A DNA stretch of 64,000 nt from Hymenobacter psoromatis (GCF_020012125.1 NZ_JAIFAG010000001.1:930001-994000), one strand, 5' to 3'. Counted from the stretch's first letter, positions 8,863-18,769 are shown. Notes: a model not told the origin generated them from the letters alone. A program made the numbers and translations.

Positions 8863-10659
8863 CTAATACACGTCTTCCAGATACCGGCGCTGCTTGCGCA
8901 GGTTTTTCACGTAGGCCGTGGCCTCGGCGGGCGCGAGGCCGGCTTCCTTTTCTACTACCTGAATAAGGGCCGCCAACACGGCGTGGCCGAGGCGGGTTTT
9001 ATCGCCGCACACGTAAAAATGCGCCCCGTTTTCGAGCCAGCCAAACACGTCGCGGCTGTTCTCAAGTAGCCGGTCCTGCACGTACACCTTCTGGGCCTGG
9101 TCGCGCGAAAACGCCACGTCGAGCCGCGCCAGGCCGCCGCGCTTGAGGTGCTGCTGCCACTCGGCCTGGTAAAGGAAGTCGGTGGTAAAGTGCGGGTTAC
9201 CAAACAGCAGCCAGTTGCGCCCGGCCGCGCCCAGCTCCACGCGCTCCTCCACAAAAGCCCGGAACGGCGCCACGCCCGTGCCCGCGCCCACCATAATGAG
9301 GTCCGTGTCGCCGGTGGGGGGTAGGCGGAAATATTCGTTCTGCTGCACATACACCCGCGCCTCGTCGCCCACCGCCACGCGGTCGGCCAAAAACGATGAG
9401 CACACGCCGTGCTTGCGGCGGCCGTGGGCCTCGTAGCGCACGGCGCTCACCGTGAGGTGCACCTCGTCGGGGTGGGCCAGCAGGCTACTGGCGATGGAGT
9501 AGGCGCGGCTGGGCAGCGGCCGCAGCGTGTCGGCCAGGGCCTGGGCGGTGAGCTGGTCGGTGGGAAAATCGGTGAGCAAATCGGCCACGTCGCGGCCGTA
9601 GAGGTAGGGTTGCAGGCGGGCCGAATCGGCCAGCAGGCCGTGCAGCTCGGCGTGCGGGGCCAGGGCAGCGTAGCGCTCCAGTACGTCGCGGGTCAGCACC
9701 GTCAGCTCGCGGCGGCTGGCCAGCGCGGCGGCCAGGGGTAGGCTTTCGTCGCCGAGCCGCACCGGGGCCATGTCGCTGAGGCGCGAGGCCTTTAACACCT
9801 CCTCTACCAGCGGGTTATGGTTAACGGGCACCACCGCCAGCGCGTCGCCGGGCGCGTAGCGCAGGCCCGCGCCCGCCAGGTCCAGCTCCAGGTGGTACGT
9901 CTCCTTGTCCGAGCCGCGGCCATTGAGCTGAATGCTGTCGAGCACCCTGGCCTGCCAGGGGTTTTCGTGGGTGTATTCGGCCGCCGGGAGGGGGGTAGGG
10001 GCCGCGGCCACGGCCGCGCCTCCAGCCCCAGCCGTGGCGGCGACACGCGCAGTAGCCGCGCCGGCCAGCACGTCCAGCACGGCGTCAATCCACTGCGCGG
10101 CGGGCGCTTTGAAGGCCACGTCCACATCCACGCGGTCGAGCAGGCGCGTGCCGCCCAGCTCGGCTAGCTTTTGGTCGAAGTCCTTGCCCGTCTGGCAGTA
10201 GTGCAGGTAGCTTTTGTCGCCCAGCGCCAGCACCGCGTAGCGCAGCTTCGGCAGCTTCGGCGCCCGCGAGCCCGTGATAAACTGGTGCAATTCCTCGGCG
10301 CTGACCGGCGGCTCGCCCTCGCCGTGCGTGCTCACGATGACGAGCAGATTCTCCTCCTGCGCCAGCTGCCGGGGAGGGTAGTCGTTCATGTCGCGCACCT
10401 CCGCCACCAGGTCGCGCGTAGCGGCGGCCGCGGCCGCCTGCTCGGCTATTTTCTTGCCGTTGCCAGTGTGCGAGCCGTAGAGAATAGTAAGCTTTTGGGT
10501 GCCTGGCGTGGCCACGGCCCCGGCTACGGCCGCCTGGCCGGCCCCGGCCGCCTGGCCGTAGAAATAGCCGCTCAGCCACGCCAGCTGCTGCGCCGTGAGG
10601 CCACGGGTAAGCTGCTGCAAGCTGGCCTCATCGAGGGCGGGCGGAAGAACAGGAAGCAT
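8863..10659 (-). CDS. cysJ: sulfite reductase flavoprotein subunit
   Basis: 598 residues. It carries NADPH electrons through FAD and FMN to CysI. Domains in order: a short N-terminal helical segment (LTAQQLAWLSGYFYGQ), an FMN flavodoxin domain, about residues 55-200 (ILYGSHTGNGKKIAEQ; STHGEGEPP), a linker rich in Ala/Pro, the FAD-binding domain with RAYSIASS, and an NADPH domain with MVGAGTGVAPFRAF and a C-terminal RYLEDVY aromatic cap. These are the hallmarks of CysJ/cytochrome P450 reductase-type diflavin enzymes. Context (cobA upstream, cysI downstream) settles CysJ. Confidence 0.96.
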   Translation of the reverse strand: MLPVLPPALDEASLQQLTRGLTAQQLAWLSGYFYGQAAGAGQAAVAGAVATPGTQKLTILYGSHTGNGKKIAEQAAAAAATRDLVAEVRDMNDYPPRQLAQEENLLVIVSTHGEGEPPVSAEELHQFITGSRAPKLPKLRYAVLALGDKSYLHYCQTGKDFDQKLAELGGTRLLDRVDVDVAFKAPAAQWIDAVLDVLAGAATARVAATAGAGGAAVAAAPTPLPAAEYTHENPWQARVLDSIQLNGRGSDKETYHLELDLAGAGLRYAPGDALAVVPVNHNPLVEEVLKASRLSDMAPVRLGDESLPLAAALASRRELTVLTRDVLERYAALAPHAELHGLLADSARLQPYLYGRDVADLLTDFPTDQLTAQALADTLRPLPSRAYSIASSLLAHPDEVHLTVSAVRYEAHGRRKHGVCSSFLADRVAVGDEARVYVQQNEYFRLPPTGDTDLIMVGAGTGVAPFRAFVEERVELGAAGRNWLLFGNPHFTTDFLYQAEWQQHLKRGGLARLDVAFSRDQAQKVYVQDRLLENSRDVFGWLENGAHFYVCGDKTRLGHAVLAALIQVVEKEAGLAPAEATAYVKNLRKQRRYLEDVY

Positions 10660-10705
10660 AAGATTGAGGGTAAATACAGAATTTAGGAAGTCAGTTTTTT
10701 TAGCG

Positions 10706-10771
10706 AGTTAAAAGTTAAAAGTGAAGAGTTAAAGCACTTTCATCCTGAATTTTAACTCTTCACTTTTAACT
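10706..10771. repeat. AT-rich inverted repeat (GTTAAAAGT family), cysJ/cobA junction
   Basis: TTAAAAGTGAAGAGTTAAA on the left faces TTTTAACTCTTCACTTTTAA on the right, giving a near-perfect hairpin of about 20 bp. Same family as the element at 5643-5718. Confidence 0.75.
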
Positions 10772-10787
10772 AAGTAAGGGCCGTGCG

Positions 10788-11594
10788 TCAGGCCACCTTG
10801 GCGTAGGGCTCCAATTCGCGCAGCAGGTGGTTGAGCGCGGCCGGGGCCTGATTGCCCTGCCGGGCCAGCCGCACCACGTCGCCCAGCACAATCACGGCCG
10901 GAGCCGCCAGGCCCGCGTGGGCGGCCCGCGCGGCGATGTCGGCCACGGTGCCGATGGCGGCGCGGGCGGTGGGTAGGGTGGCGTGCTGAACCACGGCGGC
11001 CGGCACGTCGGCCCCGCCGTAGCGGGCAAACAAGGCCGCGATTTCGGCCAGGCGGCTCAGGCCCATCAGGATAATCGTGGTGGTGCGCGGCGAGCGGGCT
11101 GCCTCCAGCAGCGCGCCCGCCAGCTGCCCGTCGGCGGTGGTGGCGGTCAGCACCCGGAAGCCTTCGCTCAGCCCGCGGTGGGTAGGCGGAATGCCCAGGC
11201 TGCCCGCCGCCGCCACCGCGCTGCTGATGCCCGGCACGTACTCGGTGGCCAGCCCGTGCGCCTCGGCGTGCAGCATCTCCTCGCGGCCCCGGCCAAACAC
11301 AAACGGGTCGCCGCCCTTCAGCCGCACCACGTGGCCGCGGCGATAAGCCCACCGCACAATCAGTTCGTTGATTTCTTCCTGCGAATAAGCCTTGAAGCCC
11401 AGCCGCTTACCCACGAATACCAGCTCGGTGCCGGGCCGGGTGTGGGCCAGCAGCTCGTCGTTGGCCAGCGCGTCATACAGCACCACGTCGGCCGCGGCCA
11501 GCACGCGCGCGCCCTTCAGCGTCAGCAATTCGGGGTCGCCGGGGCCGGCTCCCACCACCGTCAGGCGGGGTAGGAAAAGAGGCGAATTGGTCAT
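10788..11594 (-). CDS. cobA: uroporphyrinogen-III C-methyltransferase
   Basis: 268 residues. It adds two SAM-derived methyl groups to uroporphyrinogen III to give precorrin-2, the siroheme precursor needed by CysI. The family motifs are clear: VGAGPGDPELLTLKGARVL near the N-terminus, VVRLKGGDPFVFGRG at about residues 88-102, and YVPGISSAVAAAGSLGIPPT. The single-domain length matches CobA/SumT rather than trifunctional CysG. No complete precorrin-2 dehydrogenase/ferrochelatase is adjacent; the only candidate is the degenerate Rossmann domain of the fusion at 2607-3896. Confidence 0.95.
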   Translation of the reverse strand: MTNSPLFLPRLTVVGAGPGDPELLTLKGARVLAAADVVLYDALANDELLAHTRPGTELVFVGKRLGFKAYSQEEINELIVRWAYRRGHVVRLKGGDPFVFGRGREEMLHAEAHGLATEYVPGISSAVAAAGSLGIPPTHRGLSEGFRVLTATTADGQLAGALLEAARSPRTTTIILMGLSRLAEIAALFARYGGADVPAAVVQHATLPTARAAIGTVADIAARAAHAGLAAPAVIVLGDVVRLARQGNQAPAALNHLLRELEPYAKVA

Positions 11595-11627
11595 AAGGTT
11601 TTTGTGCTTAATGCCTTTATTTGGAGA

Positions 11628-11665
11628 CGTTTGCCGTTGCGAGCAAAGCGAAGCAATCGCAAACG
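11628..11665. repeat. short inverted repeat, cobA/cysN junction
   Basis: CGTTTGC ... GCAAACG arms around a core GTTGCGAGCAAAGCGAAGCA that resembles the CATTGCGAGCGCA family at 12983, 14054 and 26614. A shortened member of that family. Confidence 0.65.
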
Positions 11666-11673
11666 ATTACTAA

Positions 11674-12969
11674 TCAGATAGAAAATGCCGGCTCCACTGG
11701 AATCTCCTGCGTGAAATACTCGGGGTCGGTGGCGGCCACCAGGCCGGCGGCCAGGGTAGCGCCGGTTTGCTCATCCACCAGGATGAAGGCGCCGGTGGCG
11801 CGGTTCTGGCGGTACTCGTCCACTACCAGGGGTAGGGCCGTTTTGAGGCGCACCCGCACGATGTCGTTCAGTTTGGCCTCGTCAGTGCCCTGGCTTTCAA
11901 AGGTTTCGATATCGGTTTTCTGCAAAATGGTCGTCACCGACGCCTTCACCACGGCGGCGTGGTGCTGCACCAGCAGCTTGCGGCCGGCGCGCAGCGGGCG
12001 CTCATCCATCCAGCACAGCGTGGCTTCCAGCTCGCGCACCACCGCCGGGTGGGCGCTCACGGGCACGATGGTGCTGCCGCGGCTCACGTCCACATCGTCG
12101 CGCAGGCTCAGCACCACGCCCTGGGGCGCAGTGGCCGAGGCCACCGCCTTTTGGTCGATTTCAATGACGTCAATCACCGTTTCGAGGCCCGAGGGCCACA
12201 CCCGCACCCGGTCGCCCACGCGGTACGTACCGCTCTGAATACGACCCGCGTAGCTCCGGTAGTCGGGCAGCTCTTCCGTCTGCGGCCGAATGACGTACTG
12301 CACCTGAAAGCGCGGCTCGTGGGGGTTCGCATCGGCCGGCACGGGCACGCTCTCCAGGTGTTCCAGCAGGCTCGGGCCGTGGTACCAGTCAATGTGCTTT
12401 GAGCGCTTCACCACGTTGTCGCCGTGCAGCGCGCTCAGCGGAATGGCCACCACGTGCGCCAGCTTCAACTGCCCGGCAATTTCCTGGTAGTCAGCGACTA
12501 TCTGCTGAAAAACGGCCTCGTCGTAGCCTACCAAATCCAGCTTGTTCACGGCCAGCACAAACTGCCGGATGCCCAGCAGCGAGGCCAGCAGCGTGTGGCG
12601 GCGCGTCTGCTCAATCACGCCCTGGCGCGCATCCACCAGCACAATGGCCAGGTCGGCGTTGCTCGCGCCGGTCACCATGTTGCGGGTGTACTGCACGTGG
12701 CCCGGCGCGTCGGTGATGATAAACTTGCGGCGGGGGGTAGTGAAGTACTTGTGCGCCACGTCAATCGTGATGCCCTGCTCGCGCTCCGCCTTGAGGCCGT
12801 CGGTGAGCAGCGCCAGGTCCACGTCGGTGCTGTTGGTGGCGTTACGCTTCTTTTCCAGCGTCGCCAGCACGTCGAGCGACACCGAGTCGCTGTCGTACAG
12901 CAAACGGCCGATGAGCGTGCTCTTGCCGTCGTCCACGCTGCCGCAGGTAATAAATCGGAGAATATCCAT
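11674..12969 (-). CDS. cysN: sulfate adenylyltransferase subunit 1 (GTPase)
   Basis: 431 residues. It is the EF-Tu-like GTPase that drives ATP sulfurylase with CysD to form adenosine 5'-phosphosulfate. P-loop GSVDDGKSTLIGRLLYDSD (residues about 10-28), the switch region EREQGITIDVAHKYF, G3 TDAPGHVQYTRNMVTGAS and G4 VNKLDLVGYDEA are all intact. Two beta-barrel domains follow. There is no C-terminal APS-kinase (CysC) fusion and no cysC in the cluster, which fits direct reduction of APS by the neighbouring CysH. Confidence 0.96.
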   Translation of the reverse strand: MDILRFITCGSVDDGKSTLIGRLLYDSDSVSLDVLATLEKKRNATNSTDVDLALLTDGLKAEREQGITIDVAHKYFTTPRRKFIITDAPGHVQYTRNMVTGASNADLAIVLVDARQGVIEQTRRHTLLASLLGIRQFVLAVNKLDLVGYDEAVFQQIVADYQEIAGQLKLAHVVAIPLSALHGDNVVKRSKHIDWYHGPSLLEHLESVPVPADANPHEPRFQVQYVIRPQTEELPDYRSYAGRIQSGTYRVGDRVRVWPSGLETVIDVIEIDQKAVASATAPQGVVLSLRDDVDVSRGSTIVPVSAHPAVVRELEATLCWMDERPLRAGRKLLVQHHAAVVKASVTTILQKTDIETFESQGTDEAKLNDIVRVRLKTALPLVVDEYRQNRATGAFILVDEQTGATLAAGLVAATDPEYFTQEIPVEPAFSI

Positions 12970-12982
12970 GAGGTGAATTTAT

Positions 12983-13137
12983 AATCGTCTGTCATTGCGA
13001 GCGCAACGAAGTGGAGCGCGGCAATCTTTCCTTAATCGTTGGAAAAGACAGGATAGTGAAAATTGAATTGGTGTGTGCAGATGACAAGGAAAGATTGCCG
13101 CGCTCCACTTCGTTGCGCTCGCAATGACAGACGATTA
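12983..13137. repeat. long perfect inverted repeat (CATTGCGAGCGCA family), cysN/cysD junction
   Basis: Arms of about 51 bp, apparently perfect, from AATCGTCTGTCATTGCGAG on the left (to about 13033) to its complement ending CTCGCAATGACAGACGATT on the right (from about 13086), with a spacer of about 52 bp. It nearly fills the gap between cysN and cysD. No coding potential or transposase. The same arm core recurs at 14054-14173, 26614-26744 and 28342-28392. Confidence 0.9.
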
Positions 13138-13139
13138 GC

Positions 13140-14036
13140 TTAAAAATACCCGTTCCGCTTGCGGTCTTCCATGCCGGTTTCCGACAGGTTATCATCGAGC
13201 CGCGTGGCGCCGCGCTCGCTCACTTTGGCTAGTAGCAGGTCCTGAATAATGTCGTCCACCGAGGCCGCGTCGCTCTCCACGGCGGCCGTGCAGGTGGAGT
13301 CGCCCACGGTGCGGAAGCGCACGCGGCGGTTTACTATTTCGTCGGTATCGTCGAGGTTCAGGTGCTCACTCAGGCCCAGTAGCTGGCCGCTGGGCAGCAC
13401 CACGCACTGCCGCTCGTGCGAGAAATAAATCTCGGGCAGCGCTATTTTTTCGCGCTGAATGTAGTTCCACACGTCCAGCTCGGTCCAGTTCGAAATGGGA
13501 AACACGCGCACGTTTTCGCCCTTCCGAATGCGGCCGTTGTAGATGTTCCACAGCTCGGGGCGCTGGCGCTTGGGGTCCCACTGGCCAAAGTCGTCGCGCA
13601 CCGAAAAAATGCGCTCCTTGGCGCGGGCCTTCTCCTCGTCGCGCCGCGCCCCACCGATGCAGGCATCAAACTCAAACTCCTCAATAACGTCGAGTAAAGT
13701 GTACGTTTGCAGCGGGTTGCGGCTCGGATACTTGCCGCCCGGCTCGCGCAGGCCGCGCGCCCTGATGGTGTCCTCCACCTTGCGCACCACCAGCTTTTCG
13801 CCCAGTGAAGCAACCAGCTTATCGCGGTAGGCGATAATTTCCGCGAAGTTGTGGCCCGTATCAATGTGCACGAGCGGAAACGGAAACTTGCCCGGCCGAA
13901 AGGCCTTCTCCGCCAGCCTCGTCAGCGCAATCGAGTCCTTACCCCCCGAAAACAGCAGCGCCGGCCGCTCAAACTGGCCCGCCACCTCACGCAGAATGTG
14001 AATAGCTTCGGCCTCTAATCTATCTAGGTAATCCAT
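13140..14036 (-). CDS. cysD: sulfate adenylyltransferase subunit 2
   Basis: 298 residues. Catalytic subunit of ATP sulfurylase, an N-type ATP pyrophosphatase; partner of CysN. The PP-loop is LLFSGGKDSIALTRLAEKAF (about residues 27-46). HIDTGHNF and the C-terminal family signature (TVGDSTCTAAVESDA; LSETGMEDRKRNGYF) are present. Length is normal (E. coli CysD has 302). The stop is only 3 bp from the right arm of the long inverted repeat that separates it from cysN. Confidence 0.97.
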   Translation of the reverse strand: MDYLDRLEAEAIHILREVAGQFERPALLFSGGKDSIALTRLAEKAFRPGKFPFPLVHIDTGHNFAEIIAYRDKLVASLGEKLVVRKVEDTIRARGLREPGGKYPSRNPLQTYTLLDVIEEFEFDACIGGARRDEEKARAKERIFSVRDDFGQWDPKRQRPELWNIYNGRIRKGENVRVFPISNWTELDVWNYIQREKIALPEIYFSHERQCVVLPSGQLLGLSEHLNLDDTDEIVNRRVRFRTVGDSTCTAAVESDAASVDDIIQDLLLAKVSERGATRLDDNLSETGMEDRKRNGYF

Positions 14037-14053
14037 TGTTTTTAATAATTTAT

Positions 14054-14173
14054 AAGCCGTCTGTCATTGCGAGCGCAGCGCGGCAATCTTTCCTGCACAC
14101 TAGGGTTAGTAATCAAATGAGAGCGAACGACCAGGAAAGATTGCCGCGCTGCGCTCGCAATGACAGACGGCTT
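14054..14173. repeat. long inverted repeat (CATTGCGAGCGCA family), cysD/cysH junction
   Basis: Arms of 42 bp (14054-14095 and 14132-14173) starting AAGCCGTCTGTCATTGCGAG, perfect complement, 36-bp spacer. Same arm core as 12983-13137 but lacking the segment CAACGAAGTGGAG, so the arms vary by indel while staying self-complementary. Confidence 0.9.
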
Positions 14174-14179
14174 GGTTCT

Positions 14180-14935
14180 TCAGTTAATAGCTTCCACCAC
14201 CGGGTCAAGTCCTTGGTGCTCAGTGGTGTCGTGCAGGCCGCATTCCTTGGCGTCGGCGTTTTCCCACCACCAGCGGCCGGCCCGAAAATCCTCGCCCGGC
14301 CGGATGGCGCGGGTGCAGGGCGCGCAGCCAATGCTCACGAAACCCTGCTGGTGCAGCGGGTTGACGGGCACGCCGTGCTGCTGCGTGAAGGAGAGCGTGT
14401 CGTCCCATGTCCACTCAAACAGCGGGTGCACTTTGATGAGGCCGTGGCCGGCGTCCCACTCCACCGGGTGCATGTGCTGGCGGTTGGCCGACTGCTCGGC
14501 CCGGATGCCGGTGAGCCAAATCTGCTGCCCCGCCAGGGCTCGCGCCAGCGGCTCCACCTTGCGGATGTGGCAGCACTCCTTGCGGTTAGCTATACTCTCG
14601 TAAAAGCTATTCGGGCCCTTCGCCGTCACCAGCGTCTCCAGGCTGGCCGCTTGCGGCGCAAATACTTCAATGGGTTGCTCGTAGCGCAGCAGGGTTTTGT
14701 TCCAGGTCGAATACGTTTCCTGAAAATTGCGGCCCGTGTCGAGCGTAAATACCCGCACGGGTAGCTCATTGGCAAAAATGAGGTGGCTCAGCGCCTGGTC
14801 TTCTAGCCCAAAAGACGTCGAAAATGACACCCGGCCGGGAAAATGCCCGGCCACGGCCCGAATAATTTCCAGCGCGGAATGCCCGGCCAAGTTGCGGCGC
14901 AGGTCAGCGACCTGGGCCGCAAGGGTACTATCCAT
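14180..14935 (-). CDS. cysH: phosphoadenylyl/adenylyl-sulfate reductase
   Basis: 251 residues. It reduces (P)APS to sulfite with thioredoxin. The PP-loop-like SFSTSFGLEDQALSHLI is near residue 40 and TLDTGRNFQETY follows. The catalytic segment ECGLH is at the C-terminal end. The pairs KECCHIRK and IGCAPCTRA are the CC...CxxC cysteines that bind the [4Fe-4S] cluster in APS-type reductases, so APS is the likely substrate. This agrees with the lack of cysC. First gene of the cluster, downstream of a SAM-I riboswitch. Confidence 0.95.
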   Translation of the reverse strand: MDSTLAAQVADLRRNLAGHSALEIIRAVAGHFPGRVSFSTSFGLEDQALSHLIFANELPVRVFTLDTGRNFQETYSTWNKTLLRYEQPIEVFAPQAASLETLVTAKGPNSFYESIANRKECCHIRKVEPLARALAGQQIWLTGIRAEQSANRQHMHPVEWDAGHGLIKVHPLFEWTWDDTLSFTQQHGVPVNPLHQQGFVSIGCAPCTRAIRPGEDFRAGRWWWENADAKECGLHDTTEHQGLDPVVEAIN

Positions 14936-15212
14936 GATGAGAGAGGGGTAGGGATTTCCGTGGGCCAGCTACCGCTAAAAAAGCGGCCGGACACGCGAGG
15001 CTGCTCCCGCCAGACCACACTGGCCCGGAGAAGCATTAAAAACCCAAATGAGGAGGTAGCCTACTGGTTGTGAAAGCGGTGGGGCGTGCTAGCAGCCCCG
15101 CATAGCTCCCGTGCGCATTTGGCCAGCCCCTGCCATACAACAACACCCATGCTGTAAAGCAGCAAGCGAAGTGGTCGTAAAGCGGGGGTTAATGGAGCAG
15201 CACACGGCAACT
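14936..15212 (-). promoter_or_regulatory. cysH leader between SAM riboswitch and start codon
   Basis: 277 bp without a convincing gene. On the minus strand it holds GC-rich self-complementary stretches and a T6 tract (plus-strand A6 at 14977-14982) about 42 nt ahead of cysH, just after a GGCCGC segment. This could be the riboswitch's terminator-type expression platform, but I cannot fold it with confidence. A GGGGTAGGG copy lies at about 14945. Confidence 0.4.
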
Positions 15213-15310
15213 TGTTTTTATATGTCCAGGACTTGGCACCATTCCAGCAAGTAGCTGGGGGTTGCCGGCGTTTCGTCGAGCCTGTCTCTCCACGCCTCTT
15301 TATAAAAACA
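15213..15310 (-). promoter_or_regulatory. SAM-I (S-box) riboswitch aptamer
   Basis: Read on the minus strand the element runs TGTTTTTATA, AAGAGGCGTGGAGAGACAGG, CTCGACGAAACGCCGGCAAC, then after a P3/P4 region GGTGCCAAGTCCTG, then TATAAAAACA. This matches the SAM-I consensus: AGAGG-GGAGGGA, GAAAC-CC-GGCAACC and GGTGC-AA-TCC. The ends form a perfect 10-bp P1 helix (15301-15310 with 15213-15222). It heads the cys transcription unit, so high SAM should turn off sulfate assimilation. The distance to cysH is 277 bp. No second copy was seen ahead of the TonB receptor or any other gene here. Confidence 0.93.
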
Positions 15311-15390
15311 ATCCTTCTGGTAAGAGGAATTGATGCCACAAAGGTAGAAGCGGAATTTTGGTAATTCCAAATAAGCCGGCGAAATCCCGA

Positions 15391-15434
15391 AAAACAACGG
15401 GCGGCTTCTCGTCAGAGAAGCCGCCCGTTGTTTT
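15391..15434. terminator. bidirectional intrinsic terminator (pruA end / riboswitch upstream)
   Basis: 20-bp perfect stem (AAAACAACGGGCGGCTTCTC with its complement) and a 4-nt GTCA loop, with A- and T-runs on both sides. It lies past the pruA stop on the minus strand and isolates pruA transcription from the riboswitch-controlled cys cluster. Confidence 0.9.
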
Positions 15435-15469
15435 TGACTGCGGTATAAGCAGGGGGTAGGGATTTTGTT

Positions 15470-15524
15470 TTGTAGCATAGGCTTTAGCCTGTGCGTGCGC
15501 CCTACGCACAGGCTAAAGCCTATG

Positions 15525-15530
<6 letters not shown>
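15470..15530. repeat. perfect inverted repeat at the 3' end of pruA
   Basis: 27-bp arms (TTGTAGCATAGGCTTTAGCC...) and a 7-nt loop GCGCCCT at 15497-15503. The TAG stop codon of pruA (15525-15527 on the minus strand) lies inside the right arm, so the element replaced the original gene end. Confidence 0.88.
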
Positions 15531-17189
<1,659 letters not shown>

Positions 17190-17224
17190 AGGGTAGGGAA
17201 TGTGGGCGGGTAATAGTTAATTTT

Positions 17225-17269
17225 TAATCGTCTGTCCTTGCTTCGCAGGCTCGCAAGGACAGACGATTA
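17225..17269. repeat. short inverted repeat between pruA and the HAD gene
   Basis: 17-bp arms TAATCGTCTGTCCTTGC and complement, 11-nt loop. The outer arm (AATCGTCTGTC) is shared with the long repeat at 12983-13137, so this is a short relative. Its right arm almost touches the HAD gene stop (17267). Confidence 0.85.
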
Positions 17270-17965
17270 CAGAAAATTGCGCAACTCCGCCAAGCTGCTA
17301 ATCTCATACGTTGTTTCGGCGAAATGCCGCCGCTTGTCAGGATTAAAATACACCTGGTCAATGCCGGAATTATAGGCTCCTAATATGTCGCATTCCAGAT
17401 TATCGCCCACCATCAGGCTTTCGGCGGCGGTGGCACCTGCGCGCGCCAGCGCGTGGGCAAACATGCGCGGGTCGGGCTTCAAAAAGCCGCTGTGCTCGGA
17501 AGTAATTATTTCCTCAAAATAATTGGTGAGCCGCGACGAAGCCAGCTTAACGTGCTGTACATCCTCGAAGCCGTTGGTAATTAAATGCAGCTGGTACCCC
17601 TTGTCCTTCAAGTAGGTAAGCACCTCGTGCGTGTGCGGAAAAACCGCCGCCTTGCGCGGCAGAATATCCGTGAACCGGTCCGAAATATCGCTCGGAATAT
17701 CAGCTTCGGCCACGCCCAGCCGGGTGAGCGTGCGCACGAAGCGGGTTTCGCGCAACTGCTTCTGCGTTACCTTGTTGCTCTGATACAAGCGCCACAGCGC
17801 GTGGTTCACGTCGCGGTAGCGGCTGCTGAATTCCGCAAACGTAAATAGGCCATGGCGCGCAAGGTCGTAGTCGGCAAACAGCTGCTCCAGTGTTTCGTGG
17901 GCGTTAGTTTCAAAGTCCCAGAGCGTGTGGTCAAGGTCAAAAAACAGGTGGCGGTAGGCTTTCAT
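17267..17965 (-). CDS. HAD-superfamily hydrolase, YjjG-type (pyrimidine nucleotidase family)
   Basis: 232 residues from the ATG at 17965, chosen because the HAD motif follows at once: MKAYRHLFFDLDHTLWDF, with the D-x-D-x-T nucleophile loop. Motif II is in LITNGFEDVQ. Motif III/IV is in KPDPRMFAHALARAGA and VGDNLECDILGAYNSGID. A cap of helices lies between motifs I and II, as in subfamily IA enzymes of the YjjG type, which dephosphorylate non-canonical pyrimidine nucleotides. The exact substrate is inference. A longer reading from 18088 would add an unlikely Cys/Pro-rich extension. Confidence 0.88.
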   Translation of the reverse strand: MKAYRHLFFDLDHTLWDFETNAHETLEQLFADYDLARHGLFTFAEFSSRYRDVNHALWRLYQSNKVTQKQLRETRFVRTLTRLGVAEADIPSDISDRFTDILPRKAAVFPHTHEVLTYLKDKGYQLHLITNGFEDVQHVKLASSRLTNYFEEIITSEHSGFLKPDPRMFAHALARAGATAAESLMVGDNLECDILGAYNSGIDQVYFNPDKRRHFAETTYEISSLAELRNFL

Positions 17966-17993
17966 GCACAAGGGGGGTAGGGGCCGTAAAAAC

Positions 17994-18311
17994 TTAACTT
18001 TCGTTATCCAGAAACTGGCCGGGCCGGGTGGCTTCCCCGGCCAGATACCGCACGAAATCGGCGGCATCTTTGGGTTGCACTTTGCCAAAAGCCTCGGCTT
18101 CGGGATAAATTATGAGCGCCGCGCCGGGGCCTTTTTTGCAGTGTTTGCACAGGTCGAGGCAGTTGCAGGTCTGCACGCGGGTGTGCAGCTTTTCGCCGTG
18201 CAGCAGCAGCTTTTTTACGCCCTGGATTTTTAATTCTTTTTTAAGCGCTTTGGCGACATCTTCGCCCACGCCCGACTTCTGGTTGGTACAAACAAATATT
18301 CGGCGTTGCAT
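17994..18311 (-). CDS. (2Fe-2S) ferredoxin domain protein
   Basis: 105 residues from the ATG at 18311. Sequence MQRRIFVCTNQKSGVGEDVA, then VQTCNCLDLCKHCKKGPGAA, then LIIYPEAEAFGKVQ. This matches thioredoxin-like [2Fe-2S] ferredoxins, with cluster cysteines at residue 8 and in the central C-x-C-x3-C-x2-C segment. Such proteins occur in Bacteroidota and cyanobacteria as small electron carriers. It sits 28 bp upstream of the HAD gene and 14 bp after an ArsR-type gene on the same strand, so the three probably form an operon. Confidence 0.85.
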   Translation of the reverse strand: MQRRIFVCTNQKSGVGEDVAKALKKELKIQGVKKLLLHGEKLHTRVQTCNCLDLCKHCKKGPGAALIIYPEAEAFGKVQPKDAADFVRYLAGEATRPGQFLDNES

Positions 18312-18325
18312 ACGGGCGGGTTGGG

Positions 18326-18724
18326 CTAGGCGGGGGGGGTAGGGGGCAGCCACCGCCGGTTCTGAATTTTGTAGGCGGCCAGCTCGCGGTTGTTCCACAG
18401 GGTTTGGTAGGTCTGCTGGTCGCGCACGAGCTGCGGGTCGCGCTCCATCCAACCCAGAATTTGCGGAAGTAATTCGGCCGTCTCGTCGCGCAGGAAGTAG
18501 AACATCCAGTTGTCGAGGCGGCGCACGCCCACCAAGCCGACGTTTTTGAGGTAGGCCAGCTGGCGCGAAGTTTTAGTTTGGGTAAAATCGAGCACCTGCT
18601 CCAGGTCGCCGACCACCATTTCGCGGTTGCGCCACAGCAGATGCAGCAGCCGTACACGGCTTTCGTCGCCGAGAGCTTTAAAAAGCTGCTGCCCGAATGC
18701 AACCGGGAAATGTTTTACGCGCAT
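18326..18724 (-). CDS. ArsR-family winged-helix transcriptional regulator
   Basis: 132 residues. The fold signature is KALGDESRVRLLHLLWRNRE (helix 1-2), MVVGDLEQVLDFTQTKTSRQ with LAYLKNVGLVGVRR (recognition helix and wing start), then a YFLRDETAELL strand. No arsenic-type CxCxxC metal site is seen in helix 3, so it need not sense metal. A Bacteroidota -7 box TACTTTTG (minus strand, 18769-18762) lies about 38 nt upstream. First gene of the ArsR-ferredoxin-HAD operon, which it may control. Confidence 0.87.
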   Translation of the reverse strand: MRVKHFPVAFGQQLFKALGDESRVRLLHLLWRNREMVVGDLEQVLDFTQTKTSRQLAYLKNVGLVGVRRLDNWMFYFLRDETAELLPQILGWMERDPQLVRDQQTYQTLWNNRELAAYKIQNRRWLPPTPPA

Positions 18725-18761
18725 CTACCGTTCAGAATGACCTGGCCCGCCCGGCCGGCCC

Positions 18762-18769
18762 CAAAAGTA
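18762..18769 (-). promoter_or_regulatory. Bacteroidota -7 box for the ArsR operon
   Basis: TACTTTTG on the minus strand is an exact match to TAnnTTTG and places a start site some 30 nt ahead of the ArsR ATG. I see no convincing -33 TTTG. Confidence 0.5.

Noticed and set aside
12983..14173. Insertion sequences around cysD
   Set aside because: The long inverted repeats suggest mobility but enclose no transposase; cysD itself is normal. Kept as repeats only.
15061..15509. Minus-strand ORFs of 69-92 codons
   Set aside because: They overlap the SAM-I riboswitch and a terminator; the protein sequences have no coding character.
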